Below, piece by piece: positions 44,985-54,149 of a DNA stretch of 64,000 nucleotides (position 1 is its first letter; every line of letters starts with the position of its first letter). The position numbers and the translations under genes are program-made. Source of the DNA: CAVSDF01 sp963726715 (GTDB taxonomy: Bacteria; Bacteroidota; Rhodothermia; Rhodothermales; BA12); assembly GCA_963726715.1 (NCBI GenBank), contig CAVSDF010000006.1, positions 1-64,000 of the forward strand. Direction: 5' to 3'. The notes below the pieces were generated by a model. That model was not told the DNA's origin, did not search any database, and saw nothing but the letters and a program-made list of their open reading frames with translations.

Positions 44985-45881
44985 TCAGTAGCGCATCCGC
45001 GAGTCGGCGCGGAACGAGTAGCGCAGGCCGACGGTGACGGCCGTGAGGCCCATCGCCGAGTTGTTGCCCGAGAGGCTGTAGCCGACGGGGCCGTACTCGC
45101 GGTCCGAACGGCCTTCCGCGTAGAACGTGAACGGCGAGCCGGGCTGGTTCAGGTGGATGAACGGGATGACGCTGAGGTTGCTCGTCTTCTCGCCCGGCGT
45201 ACCGATGCCGTCGGCGTTGTCGTCGGACTCCGTCTGGTACTGGTAGGCGAGGCGAGCGCCGAGTTCGATGGCCTGGGCCGGACGGAAGCCGACACCAGCC
45301 TGCCCGGTGATCCAGTCGCCGGTGTTGGTCTCCGCCTTGGTGCCAACGTTCACGCCGCCGATGGTGGCCGAGCGCGTCACGTCGCCCTTGAGGGTGACGA
45401 AGTAGTCGGCGTTGCCGAAGACGCGGAGGTTGGGCGAGAAGAAGGTCTGGAGATTGGCACCGACGACGACCGCGTTGAGGTTGTCGCTGTTGGTGTAGGC
45501 GCCAGCCTCGAAGTCCGGGCCGAAGTCCTGCACGTACCCGGCGCGGAGGCCGTAGCGCGGCGCCTCGATGTGCGCCAGGACGGCGAGATCGCGGGGCTTG
45601 AAGCCACTCTTGGCGCCTTTGTACTGCCGGTCGGCGAACGACGCGTTGACGTCGACACCGATGCCGAGGTCGCCGATCTGCGTGAAGTCGTAGGAGACGC
45701 CGCCGCGGAGGGTCGAGAGGCTGTAGTCAGCGCCGGAGATCTTCTTGCCAGCCGAGTCGAAGGTCTTGTCCGACTGGCCGTAGCCGCCGTCGAGGAAGAA
45801 GCGGACGGGCGGTGCCTGATCCTGAGCGAGCAGAGGAGCCGCCGCGAGCGACGAGAGGAGGAGGAGGGGGAGGGTACGCAT
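44985..45881 (-). CDS. Outer-membrane beta-barrel protein
   Basis: Product of 298 residues. MRTLPLLLLSSLAAAPLLAQ is a Sec signal with the cleavage site after LLAQ. The mature protein consists of alternating strands (VRFFLDGGYGQSDKTFDS, STLRGGVSYDFTQIGDLGIG, YGLRAGYVQDFGPDFEAGAY) and ends VTVGLRYSFRADSRMRY. It resembles an OmpA-barrel or porin-like domain without a peptidoglycan-binding part. The codon use is less extreme in GC than in the neighbours, which may mean high expression. Confidence 0.82.
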   Translation of the reverse strand: MRTLPLLLLSSLAAAPLLAQDQAPPVRFFLDGGYGQSDKTFDSAGKKISGADYSLSTLRGGVSYDFTQIGDLGIGVDVNASFADRQYKGAKSGFKPRDLAVLAHIEAPRYGLRAGYVQDFGPDFEAGAYTNSDNLNAVVVGANLQTFFSPNLRVFGNADYFVTLKGDVTRSATIGGVNVGTKAETNTGDWITGQAGVGFRPAQAIELGARLAYQYQTESDDNADGIGTPGEKTSNLSVIPFIHLNQPGSPFTFYAEGRSDREYGPVGYSLSGNNSAMGLTAVTVGLRYSFRADSRMRY

Positions 45882-46243
45882 GAGAGGTACTCGGGGGGGG
45901 TGTGGTAACGAAGGTGGCGAGTCGCGTGGCGATCGGGTTGGGGGCCTTCAACCGGCCTACCAGGGAGCGAGGATCCGGCTCGTCGAAGAGGTAGCACGTC
46001 CATTACGACTGTGTGAATCCCTCGAAACGGGCCAGAAATCGCGTTTCTGGTAACGCGGGCGGAAGATGGGCGGCCTGACCGGTCAGACAGGTGACTCGGC
46101 GTTGTTCGCTCCCTGCACCGCCCGGACCTCATGGGTGCAGGGAACGTCTGTGCGCATGGCGCGGAAGAGAGAGACGGTCCGGGTAGATGCAGAGCCGCCC
46201 CCAGCCCCAGCGACGTAACAGCCCCCGCCTCCCCATTACACCG
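45882..46243. other. Gap between the barrel and ATP-grasp genes
   Basis: No gene seen in 362 bp. A hairpin CCCTGCACC / GGTGCAGGG is at 46111-46142, and a perfect CTGACCGGTCAG palindrome is near 46077. GTGCAGGGAACGTC follows here and recurs at 47399, so the ATP-grasp gene is flanked on both sides by this string. Confidence 0.4.
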
Positions 46244-47302
46244 ATGTCACCTTTGCCTCCCGACACCTCTCCATACGCCTCGGCCCAGGCGCCCCGCGTC
46301 GCGCTCGTCTACGACGTCTTCGACGCCTTCCCGTGGCGCGACGACGACCCCGACGACGCCGACGCCGAGTACGAGCCGTGGGCGACCGTCGAGGCCATCG
46401 AGGCGGGACTGCGCGCGGCGGGCGCCGAGCCGGTGCGTGTCGGCACCGCCGCCGATCTCCTCGCCGCCCTTCCCACCCTCCGCGCCGCCGCCGCGCTGTC
46501 CATCGCCGAGGGGCGCGACGGCATCAACCGCGAAGGCCACGCGCCGACGCTCTTCGAGATGGCGGGCCTGCCCTTCCTCGGCGCCGACGCGCTCACGATG
46601 TCGCTCTCGCTCGATAAGGCGTGGACGAACGCGGTCGTTGCCGCCGCGGGCGTGCCGGTGCCGCCGTCGGTGGCGGTGGCGTCGGCGGAGGCGCTCGATG
46701 GGGCGCTGGCGAGGGGCGCGGTGCCGCCGTTTCCGGTCTTCGTCAAGCCGCGGTTCGAGGGATCGGCGAAGGGCATCACGCCCGAGAGCCGGTGCGAGAC
46801 GCCCGAGGAGTTGCGCCGCGCCGTGGAGCGCGTCACGCGGACGTACCGGCAGGACGCGCTCGTGGAAGCGTTCGTCGCGGGCAGCGAGTTCACCGTCGCC
46901 GTCGTCGGGCACGACCCGCCGCGCGCGCTTCCGGCGCTCCAGCGGGCGGTGGACACCGCGACCGGCATCGGCAGCCACGCCCTCGACGCGCGCGGCAGCC
47001 GGGGCCGCGGCGCGCCGGACGACCGTCCGCACACGCTCCCCGGCATCCTCACGCCGGACCTCGAACACCGCCTCCACGCGCTCGCCCTCATCGCCTTCGA
47101 CGCCCTCCGCTGCCGCGACTTCGCGCGCTTGGACTTCCGCGTCACGCCGAGCGGCGAGCCGGTTTTTCTCGAAGTCAACCCGCTCCCGACCTTCGCCCCC
47201 GACGGCACCTTCGCCATCCTCGCCGAACTCGCGGGCACGCCCTACGACGCCTTTCTCGGCCGCCTCTTCGCCGACGCGCTCCGGCGGGTCGGGGTGATGT
47301 GA
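46244..47302 (+). CDS. D-Ala-D-Ala-ligase-like ATP-grasp enzyme
   Basis: Product of 352 residues, a second ATP-grasp protein. The N-terminal domain reads VALVYDVFDAFPWRDDDPDD; then SIAEGRDGINREGHAPTLFE and GADALTMSLSLDKAWTNAVV. The ATP-binding part has FPVFVKPRFEGSAKGITPES and LVEAFVAGSEFTVAVVGHDP; metal binding is in CRDFARLDFRVTPSGEPVFL and EVNPLPTF. It is shorter and more diverged than the Ddl at 13.5 kb, and the usual SLSFYLW block is absent, so the substrate may not be D-Ala. Start at MSPLPPD. Confidence 0.82.
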   Translation: MSPLPPDTSPYASAQAPRVALVYDVFDAFPWRDDDPDDADAEYEPWATVEAIEAGLRAAGAEPVRVGTAADLLAALPTLRAAAALSIAEGRDGINREGHAPTLFEMAGLPFLGADALTMSLSLDKAWTNAVVAAAGVPVPPSVAVASAEALDGALARGAVPPFPVFVKPRFEGSAKGITPESRCETPEELRRAVERVTRTYRQDALVEAFVAGSEFTVAVVGHDPPRALPALQRAVDTATGIGSHALDARGSRGRGAPDDRPHTLPGILTPDLEHRLHALALIAFDALRCRDFARLDFRVTPSGEPVFLEVNPLPTFAPDGTFAILAELAGTPYDAFLGRLFADALRRVGVM

Positions 47303-47494
47303 CGGTCCGCGCCCTCCCGGCCTGTCGTCCGACCCCGGGTGCGAGCGTGGGAGACGGAGATCGGGCGGGGGGCGGAGGAGACGCCGCACGCGGCGTCTGT
47401 GCAGGGAACGTCGATGGTGCGCAGTGACCTGTGGGCACCGATGGTCGGGGCGGGCGGTTGTGGACGGGTCCCTCACGCAGCTCCCCTTCCGCCG

Positions 47495-48103
47495 ATGCTC
47501 GACCGCTGGCTACGCCCCGTCAAGGAGCGCCTGCTCGTGCCGGTCGCCCGGCCCCTTGCCCGCGCCGTCTCGGCGGATGTCGTGTCGGGCGTCGCCTTCG
47601 CCGCAGGTGCCGGGGCCGCCGCCGCGGCCGCGACCGGACGCTTCGGCCTCGCGCTCGCGCTCTGGCTCGTCAACCGCATCCTCGACGGCCTCGACGGGAC
47701 CGTCGCCCGCCTGCGCGGGACGGCGACGGACGCGGGCGGTCACCTCGACATCGTCCTCGACACCGCCGTCTACGGTCTGATTCCGCTCGGCGTCGCAGCG
47801 CATGTCGGGCACGAGGGGGCGTGGGCGGCGGCGGCGGTGCTGCTGTTCGCCTTTTACGTCAACACCGCCGCGTGGATGTACCTCGCCGCCGTCCTCGAAA
47901 AGCGCGGCGCGGGCGCGAATGCGCAGGGCGAGATGACGACCGTCACGATGCCCACCGGGATCGTCGAGGGCACCGAGGCGGTCGTGTTCTTCTCGCTCCT
48001 CCTGCTCCTGCCTGGCCACGCGCTCGCCCTTATGGGCGCGATGGCCGTCCTCGTGCTCGCCGCCGCCGCGCAGCGCCTGCGGTGGGCCCGGCGCCACCTC
48101 TGA
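47495..48103 (+). CDS. CDP-alcohol phosphatidyltransferase
   Basis: Product of 202 residues. The family signature is ILDGLDGTVARLRG plus GGHLDIVLD, matching D(x)2DG(x)2AR(x)8G(x)3D(x)3D. Further membrane helices follow: AAAVLLFAFYVNTAAWMYL and VVFFSLLLLLPGHALALMG. It transfers a phosphatidyl group from a CDP-alcohol in the inner membrane during phospholipid synthesis; the acceptor is not determined. It lies 37 bp upstream of pyrC in the same direction. Confidence 0.88.
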   Translation: MLDRWLRPVKERLLVPVARPLARAVSADVVSGVAFAAGAGAAAAAATGRFGLALALWLVNRILDGLDGTVARLRGTATDAGGHLDIVLDTAVYGLIPLGVAAHVGHEGAWAAAAVLLFAFYVNTAAWMYLAAVLEKRGAGANAQGEMTTVTMPTGIVEGTEAVVFFSLLLLLPGHALALMGAMAVLVLAAAAQRLRWARRHL

Positions 48104-48140
48104 ACGCGTTTCCGAGCCCTCCCCACCGTTCCCCGCCCCG

Positions 48141-49535
48141 ATGCGCCTTCGCCTCACCGGAGCCACCTGCGTCCTGCCGGGCGAGGTCGCCCGCACCGAC
48201 CTGATCCTCGACACCGACACGCGCCGCATCGCACACGTCGGCGTCCCCGCCGGTGCCCGCGCCGACGAGACGGTGGATTGTACGGGACGCCACATCTTCC
48301 CCGGCGGCATCGACGATCAGGTGCACCTGCGCGAGCCGGGGCTGACGCACAAGGAGGACCTGGCGAGCGGCACGCGGGCCGCCGTGCGCGGCGGCGTGAC
48401 GAGCGTGTTCGACATGCCCAACGTGAGTCCGCCCTCGACGACGCTCGCCGCCCTCGACGCCCGCGCGGCACGCGCTGCTGAGACCGCCTGCGCCAACGTC
48501 GCCTTTTACATCGGCGCCACGCCGCACAACCTCGCCGATTTGCAGACGGCCGGACGCGACGGCGCGCGGCGCGTCCCCGGCATCAAGATCTTCATCGGCT
48601 CCTCGACCGGCGACCTGCTCGTCGACGATCAGGACGCGCTCGAAGCCATCTTCGCGGGCACGACGCTGCCGATCACGGCGCACTGCGAAGACGAGGCGAG
48701 CGTCCGCGCCAACCGTGCCCGCGTCGTTGCGGAGGCCGCCGCGGCAGGCCGGGCGCTCGTACCCGCCGACCACGCGCGCATCCGCGACCACGCCGCCGCC
48801 GTCACCGCGACGCGCCGCGCCTTCGACCTCGCCCGGCGCCACCGCCACCGCTTCCACCTCCTCCACGTGACGACGGCGGAGGAAGTCGAGATTCTCCGCG
48901 AGGTCCGCCGCGACCCTGTTCTCGGCCCGCTCATCACCGCCGAGGCCTGCGTGCCGCACCTGTGGTTCGACGCGCGCGACGTGGCCCGCGTCGGCACGCG
49001 GCTCTTGCAGAACCCGTCGGTGAAGACCGCCGCCGACCGTGATGCGCTGTGGCGCGGCCTCGAAGACGGCGCGCTCGGCATCATCGCCACCGACCACGCG
49101 CCGCACACCGCCGACGAGAAAGCGCGGCCCTACCCCGACGCGCCCTCGGGGATGCCGTCGCTCGAACGCTCGCTCGCGCTCGTCCTGACCGCCCTCGCCC
49201 GCCGCCGCGGCGGCGCCCTCACCGACGCCGACCTCCTCGACGTCGCCCGCTGGACGAGCGCCGCCCCCGCCGACGCGTGGCAGGTGGCCGCCAAAGGCCG
49301 CATCGCCGAGGGCCTCGACGCCGACCTCGCCATCGTCGACCTCTCCGCCCGCGCCGTCGTGCGCGATTCCGAGGTGGTGGCGAAGGTCGGGTGGTCGCCG
49401 TGGACGGGCGAAACGCTCACCGCCGATGTCGTGGCGACGTTCGTCGGCGGGCGCCGCGCCTACGGGCAGGACGCCGCCGGGCGCGACGTGTTCGACGCCG
49501 CCGTGCGCGGGCGCGCCGTCGTGTTCGAGCGGTGA
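48141..49535 (+). CDS. pyrC: Dihydroorotase
   Basis: Product of 464 residues acting in pyrimidine synthesis. Metal ligands are seen in FPGGIDDQVHLREPGLTHKE (the usual DxHxR is D-Q-V-H-L-R), HCEDEA, HLLHVTTAEEVEILREV and IATDHAPHTADEK. PSGMPSLERSLALVLTAL and the end RRAYGQDAAGRDVF are typical. Other pyrimidine genes are not adjacent. Full-length for the class I type. Confidence 0.92.
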   Translation: MRLRLTGATCVLPGEVARTDLILDTDTRRIAHVGVPAGARADETVDCTGRHIFPGGIDDQVHLREPGLTHKEDLASGTRAAVRGGVTSVFDMPNVSPPSTTLAALDARAARAAETACANVAFYIGATPHNLADLQTAGRDGARRVPGIKIFIGSSTGDLLVDDQDALEAIFAGTTLPITAHCEDEASVRANRARVVAEAAAAGRALVPADHARIRDHAAAVTATRRAFDLARRHRHRFHLLHVTTAEEVEILREVRRDPVLGPLITAEACVPHLWFDARDVARVGTRLLQNPSVKTAADRDALWRGLEDGALGIIATDHAPHTADEKARPYPDAPSGMPSLERSLALVLTALARRRGGALTDADLLDVARWTSAAPADAWQVAAKGRIAEGLDADLAIVDLSARAVVRDSEVVAKVGWSPWTGETLTADVVATFVGGRRAYGQDAAGRDVFDAAVRGRAVVFER

Positions 49536-49633
49536 TGCCGGGGCCCGCACCGGCGCTTCCGTGCCACATCCTGCCGCGCGGCGATGCGCCCGGCGGCGGT
49601 ATCGTTCGGCATCCTCCACCGTCCGCCGCCCCG

Positions 49634-50050
49634 ATGCGCCTCGCCGCCCTGCTCGCCCTCGCCGTCCTTCCCGCCTGCGACTCCCATCCGTACGACGCCG
49701 CCGAGAAACCGGCCGTGCGCGTGACCGCCGATGCACGGGGTCCGGTGGTCTCGTGGACGCCGTCGGGGGCGATGCTCCTGCGCGTGTATGCCGGGGCCGT
49801 GGCGGGCGACGGGTACGGCCCGGCGCTCGTGTGGTCGGTGGCGAGCGCCGACGGGGCGAACGGCATCGCCGGGCCGGTCGTCTACGGCACGCTCCCCGCT
49901 GGCGCCGCCGTCGATGTCGCCGCGCGCCCGCTCGTGGCCGGGCAGGCGTACACGGCCGAGGTCACGCGCCGCGACCCGAACGGCTCGGGTGACGGCTTCA
50001 CCAACACGCGCCGCCGCTACGTCGGCACCGCTACGTTCACGGCGCCGTGA
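49634..50050 (+). CDS. Small hypothetical lipoprotein
   Basis: Product of 138 residues. MRLAALLALAVLPACDSHPY has a lipobox (LPAC). The mature part is a short beta-sandwich-like domain with PAVRVTADARGPVVSWTPSG and AGQAYTAEVTRRDPNGSGDG, reminiscent of fibronectin-III-like folds. The function is unknown. It lies between pyrC and an MliC-like gene, all rightward. Confidence 0.7.
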   Translation: MRLAALLALAVLPACDSHPYDAAEKPAVRVTADARGPVVSWTPSGAMLLRVYAGAVAGDGYGPALVWSVASADGANGIAGPVVYGTLPAGAAVDVAARPLVAGQAYTAEVTRRDPNGSGDGFTNTRRRYVGTATFTAP

Positions 50051-50158
50051 GCCGTGCGGGCTGCGCACGCGCGCAACCCTACCGCATCGGCACAACCCGC
50101 CGCGCCCGGCGCTCGGGGCGAGCGGGTATCTTGGCCGATGCTTCCGCCTCCGCCTCCG

Positions 50159-50905
50159 ATGCGCCCCTCGCCTGCCGCCGCAGCCGCCGCTCTCCTGCTC
50201 ATCCTCGCCACGTCCGCCGCTCTCGTCGGCTGCCGGGGCGATGAGACGCCGACGACGACGACCGCGGGCAACGTGGCGACGGCGCTCGACACGACCGGGG
50301 CCGCACGGCGCGACAGCCTCCTCGACCGCACCTTCGTCTACGTGTGCAGCGGCGGCGACGTGCGCTTCGTCGTGCGCGTCGAGGGCGCGACGGCGTTCGT
50401 CTACCCCGCCGAGCAGCAGGTGGCGACCCGCCTCCCACGCATCGGCAGCGACTCGTCTGCCGTACGCACCGGCACCTACGAAACCGCCGACGACCGCCTG
50501 GTGATGATGGGCGATTCGGCGACGCTCCGCGCCGGAGGCAAGGACTACACGGGATGCGAGAGCCGTCCCGACGAGGCCCTCTGGGAGAACGCCCGCCTCA
50601 GCGGCGTCGATTTCCGCGCCGTCGGCCACGGGCCGGACTGGAATCTCGACATCCACGACGACAGCCTCCTCGTCTTCGTCACCGACAGCGGCCGCACCCG
50701 CCTCGTCTTCCCCGCCCCCGCACCCGACATCGACGTGCGCGCCCTGACCGGCGACTACCGCGTCGCACAGGGCGGCCGCACCCTCGCCGCCACCCTCCAC
50801 GGCCGCGCCTGCGTCGACGACAGCGACGGCACGCGCTTCGAAACGACCGTCGACATCCGCCTCGACAGCACCGCCTACACCGGCTGCGGCCGCGCCGTGC
50901 GCTGA
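50159..50905 (+). CDS. MliC-domain lipoprotein
   Basis: Product of 248 residues with lipobox LVGC at ~25. After a Thr-rich linker, an MliC-like domain reads FVYVCSGGDVRFVVRVEGAT and AFVYPAEQQVATRLPRIGSD, ending KDYTGCE. This family binds C-type lysozymes as envelope inhibitors. The second half (ARLSGVDFRAVGHGPDWNLD, then GRACVDDSDGTRFETTVDIR) resembles the COG3650-like C-terminal domain seen in some Bacteroidota lipoproteins. Start at MRPSPAAAAA. Confidence 0.82.
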   Translation: MRPSPAAAAAALLLILATSAALVGCRGDETPTTTTAGNVATALDTTGAARRDSLLDRTFVYVCSGGDVRFVVRVEGATAFVYPAEQQVATRLPRIGSDSSAVRTGTYETADDRLVMMGDSATLRAGGKDYTGCESRPDEALWENARLSGVDFRAVGHGPDWNLDIHDDSLLVFVTDSGRTRLVFPAPAPDIDVRALTGDYRVAQGGRTLAATLHGRACVDDSDGTRFETTVDIRLDSTAYTGCGRAVR

Positions 50906-50967
50906 CGGCACCCCCACCCCATGCCCCGTAGAGACGCCCCTCCACCCACCTCCGTCATCCGATCATA

Positions 50968-51083
50968 CAGAACCCCGATCCGAGCGCGCAGAAGTCGATT
51001 CTCGACCGTGCACAACTCCGTTCTGACAGCGCAGAACCGTGTTCGGCGAATGCGGAGGTCCGTCTAGAGGGCGCGGAAATCTG
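50968..51083. repeat. Degenerate 21-nt tandem repeats
   Basis: Five units of 21-22 bases starting CAGAA/CACAA/CGGAG and ending GCG or GTG run through the gap between the MliC gene and xth. Units: CAGAACCCCGATCCGAGCG.., CAGAAGTCGATTCTCGACC.., CACAACTCCGTTCTGACAG.., CAGAACCGTGTTCGGCGAA.., CGGAGGTCCGTCTAGAGGG... On the minus strand they read as heptads such as TRFCAVR, TELCTVE, NRLLRAR, broken by TAG near 51065. Confidence 0.6.
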
Positions 51084-51177
51084 GCGGGGATGGGGGTGGA
51101 CGGACACGAACGACGGTGGGGGGCGGCCACGAGCCCGCCCCTGCCGGGTGCATCGCCACTTTAACTTCTGATTGCCT

Positions 51178-51978
51178 GTGAAACTCGTCACCTGGAACGT
51201 CAACTCGGTGCGCGCGCGGCACGACCGGGTCGTCGCCTTTCTCGACCGCGAGACGCCCGACATCGTGTGCCTGCAGGAACTGAAAGTCGTCGACGACGCC
51301 TTCCCGCACGAGGCGATCGCGGCGCGCGGCTACCACGTCGAAACGCACGGGCAGCCGACGTACAACGGCGTGGCGATCCTCAGCCGGACGCCCCTCCGCG
51401 ACATCGCCCGCGGCTTCTCCGATGGCGATGACGACGACCCACAGGCCCGCCTGATCACGGCGACCGTCGATGGTCCCGGCGGCGATGCGGTGCGCGTGAC
51501 GAGCGCCTACATCCCCAACGGATCGACGGTCGGATCGGACAAGTGGGCCTACAAACTCGCGTGGATGGCCCGCCTCCGCGCCGCCCTCGACGGCCTCTCG
51601 GGCGGGCATCCGTACGTGCTCTGCGGCGACTTCAACGTCGCCCCCGACGACCGCGACGCCCACAATCCCGCCCGGTGGGCCGCGAGCGTCCTGATGCACG
51701 CCGACGCCCGCGCCGCCCTCGCCGCGTGGCGCGCGTGGGGATTGGAGGACACCGTCCGCGCCCTCCATCCGGACGCCGACGAGGGGCCGTTCACGTGGTG
51801 GGACTACCGCAACCTCGGCTTCCCCAAGAACGACGGCCTCCGCATCGACCACGTCTACGCCACCCCGAGCCTCGCCGCCCGCGCCACCGAGGCCCGCGTC
51901 GACCGCGACGAGCGCCGTGCCCCCAAGGACGCCACGCCCCCGAGCGACCACGCCCCCCTCCTCGTCACCTTCTCCTGA
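51178..51978 (+). CDS. xth: Exodeoxyribonuclease III
   Basis: Product of 266 residues. Landmarks are VKLVTWNVNSVRARHDRVVA, TPDIVCLQELKVVDDAFP (catalytic Glu), YNGVAILSRTPLRD, VLCGDFNVAPDDRDAHNP, TWWDYRNLGFPKNDGLRID and PPSDHAPLLV (catalytic His). It acts as an AP endonuclease and 3' exonuclease in base-excision repair. GTG 51178 is used because the conserved start is (V)KLVTWN; a TTG two codons earlier is possible. Confidence 0.93.
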   Translation: MKLVTWNVNSVRARHDRVVAFLDRETPDIVCLQELKVVDDAFPHEAIAARGYHVETHGQPTYNGVAILSRTPLRDIARGFSDGDDDDPQARLITATVDGPGGDAVRVTSAYIPNGSTVGSDKWAYKLAWMARLRAALDGLSGGHPYVLCGDFNVAPDDRDAHNPARWAASVLMHADARAALAAWRAWGLEDTVRALHPDADEGPFTWWDYRNLGFPKNDGLRIDHVYATPSLAARATEARVDRDERRAPKDATPPSDHAPLLVTFS

Positions 51979-52033
51979 GCGTGCGACGCGGCGAAGACGA
52001 GAGCCGAGTCGTCTGCCTCCGCAATTCCAAAGA

Positions 52034-52118
52034 TGTCATTGCGAGCGCAGCGCGGCAATCCGGATCGATGGAGCCTGTCGGTCCGGATTGCCGCGTCGCT
52101 GCGCTCCTCGCAATGACA
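52034..52118. repeat. 85-bp inverted repeat element
   Basis: Long inverted repeat with left arm TGTCATTGCGAGCGCAGCG plus CGGCAATCCGGA and right arm TCCGGATTGCCGCG plus CGCTGCGCTCCTCGCAATGA. The centre is TCGATGGAGCCTGTCGG. This unit resembles the widespread dispersed sequence read as SLRAQRGNP in many MAGs. It lies between xth and hisC. Confidence 0.88.
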
Positions 52119-52219
52119 GGGCTGGATGAGGCGGCGCCGAACGCCGGCCTGCCCTACCCTCCGCGCCCCGAACCGCCCCCCGGCGCCCCGCGTAGCCCGG
52201 CGCGATCCACCCCCGCCCG

Positions 52220-53404
52220 ATGTCCCCTGCCCCCCCCGTCGCCGACCGCCCCGTTACCGACCCTGCCGACGTCCTCGCCCGCGCGCTCGACCGTGTGCGC
52301 CCGTCGGTGCGGCGCGAGCGGCCGTACGTCGTCGGCGGACTTGCCGAGCCGGACGTCAAGCTCAACCAGAACGAAAGCCCGTACGACCTGCCGGAGGCGC
52401 TGAAGGCGGCCCTCGCGCGCGTCCACACCGAGACGGCCTTTCACCGCTACCCCGCCGAGCAGCCCGAGCGCCTCGCCGCCGCCCTCGCCGCGCGCCACGG
52501 CGTCGAGCGGGCCAGCATCATCGTCTCGCACGGCTCGAACGACCTCACGACCACCCTCGGGATGGCGTTTCTGGCCCCCGGCACCGCCGTCGTGCTGCCC
52601 CGCCCGATGTTCGCGCTCTGGGAGAAAGTCGTCCACCTCTTCGACGCGCGCCTCGTCGACGTGCCGTGCCTCGCCGACTTCTCGTTCGACGTCGACGGCC
52701 TCGACGCCGCCATCGCGCGCGAGCGGCCCGCTTACGCCGTCGTCACGACGCCGAACAACCCGACCGGCCTCGCCGTCACCTTCGACGCCATCGAGCGCCT
52801 CGCCACGACCGCCGCCGACGCAGGCAGCGTACTGGTTGTGGACGAGGCCTACGCCGAGTTCGTGCCCGAGACGCCGAGCGCGTCGACGCTCATCGGCCGC
52901 TTCCCGAACGTCGTCGTCGTGCGGACCTTCTCCAAAGCCTTCGGACTCGCGGGCCTGCGGCTCGGATACCTCGTCGCCGCTCCCGAGATGGCCGCCGAGC
53001 TGATGAAGCCGCGCCTGCCCTTCACCGTCACCCCGTTCGACGAAGCCGTCGCCCTCGCCGTCCTTGCCGAAGACAGCTACGTGACGGGCATCGCCAACGA
53101 CCTCGCGCTGCGCACGCAGCAGCTCCGCCGCGACGCCGCCGAGCGGGCGGGCGTGACGACCCACGCGACCGTCGCCAACTTCTTTCTCCTCGGCATCGCC
53201 GGGATGGACGGGCGGGCGATGCAGGACGCCTTCGCGCGGCACGGCGTCGCGGTGCGTGGGATGGGCGGCTACGCCGAGCTCGCCGCCCTCGTGCGCGTCT
53301 CGTGCGGCACCGAGGCGGAGAACCGCCGTTTTCTGCTCGCGTTGGACGCCCTCGCCTCCGACGCCGCCTCCGCGCCGCCTGTCGCGCCTGCCGACGCTCG
53401 CTGA
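52220..53404 (+). CDS. hisC: Histidinol-phosphate aminotransferase
   Basis: Product of 394 residues. Class-I PLP aminotransferase features: LNQNESPYDLPEALKAALAR, FHRYPAEQPERLAAALAARH, VTTPNNPTGLAVTFDAIERL, VVDEAYAEFVPE (Tyr/Asp) and TFSKAFGLAGLRLGYLVAAP with the PLP lysine. It makes histidinol phosphate in histidine synthesis. A Pro/Ala-rich C-terminus, VAPADAR, ends before the stop. No other his gene is adjacent. It is not coupled to the downstream gene. Confidence 0.92.
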   Translation: MSPAPPVADRPVTDPADVLARALDRVRPSVRRERPYVVGGLAEPDVKLNQNESPYDLPEALKAALARVHTETAFHRYPAEQPERLAAALAARHGVERASIIVSHGSNDLTTTLGMAFLAPGTAVVLPRPMFALWEKVVHLFDARLVDVPCLADFSFDVDGLDAAIARERPAYAVVTTPNNPTGLAVTFDAIERLATTAADAGSVLVVDEAYAEFVPETPSASTLIGRFPNVVVVRTFSKAFGLAGLRLGYLVAAPEMAAELMKPRLPFTVTPFDEAVALAVLAEDSYVTGIANDLALRTQQLRRDAAERAGVTTHATVANFFLLGIAGMDGRAMQDAFARHGVAVRGMGGYAELAALVRVSCGTEAENRRFLLALDALASDAASAPPVAPADAR

Positions 53405-53513
53405 GCGAATCCGACCGATCCGTCGGTTTGTGGCGTTTCAGCGCCGCTGCGCCCCTTTTCTTCTGGCCGCTCGCCGCGCGCCCTGTCGTTCCTGCCCCCC
53501 GAGTTGCCGCGAG

Positions 53514-54149
53514 ATGGACCCCATTCAGGTTGAGATCATAGCCCTGTCGACGAGTCCGTCGACCGGCGGTGCGTATTCGCTCGTGCTGAGCGAGGTCGAC
53601 GGCGCCCGGCGCCTGCCCATCATCATCGGCGCGTTCGAGGCGCAGGCCATCGCCTTCGGCCTCGAACAGATGCGCTCGCCGCGCCCGATGACGCACGACC
53701 TGCTGCGCGACGCCTTCGATGCGCTCGACGCGACCGTCACCGACGTCATCATCGAGGAACTGCGCGAGGGCATCTTCTACGCCAAGATCCGCTACACGCG
53801 CGACGGCGAAGACGGCATCCTCGACGCCCGCCCCTCCGACGCCATCGCCCTCGCGGTGCGCACCGAGTCGCCGATCTTCGTCTCGCTCGCGGTGATGGAC
53901 GAGGCCGGCCTCGCCGCCGATAGTGGCGGCGACGACGGTCCCGACGATGGCGGGATGCCCGACCTCCCCGAACCCGAACCGCGCAGCACCCGCGCCTCGC
54001 CGCCGCGCGAGACGCCCCCCTCGCGCTCGGGCACCGACCGCCTCGACACACTCGAAACGCAGCTCCAATCCGCGATCGAACAGGAGGACTACGAGAAAGC
54101 CGCCCGCCTCCGCGACGAACTGACCCGCCTCCGCGGCGACGGCAACTGA
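53514..54149 (+). CDS. Bifunctional-nuclease-family (DUF151) protein with UvrB/C motif
   Basis: Product of 211 residues. DUF151/BFN domain: VEIIALSTSPSTGGAYSLVL, RRLPIIIGAFEAQAIAFGLE, THDLLRDAFDALDATVTDVI, FYAKIRYTRDG and ARPSDAIALAVRTESPIFVS. A Pro/Asp-rich linker leads to a UvrB/UvrC coiled-coil motif LQSAIEQEDYEKAARLRDEL at the end. The role in bacteria is unclear; the family name comes from a plant enzyme. The same fusion is common in Bacteroidota. Confidence 0.9.
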   Translation: MDPIQVEIIALSTSPSTGGAYSLVLSEVDGARRLPIIIGAFEAQAIAFGLEQMRSPRPMTHDLLRDAFDALDATVTDVIIEELREGIFYAKIRYTRDGEDGILDARPSDAIALAVRTESPIFVSLAVMDEAGLAADSGGDDGPDDGGMPDLPEPEPRSTRASPPRETPPSRSGTDRLDTLETQLQSAIEQEDYEKAARLRDELTRLRGDGN

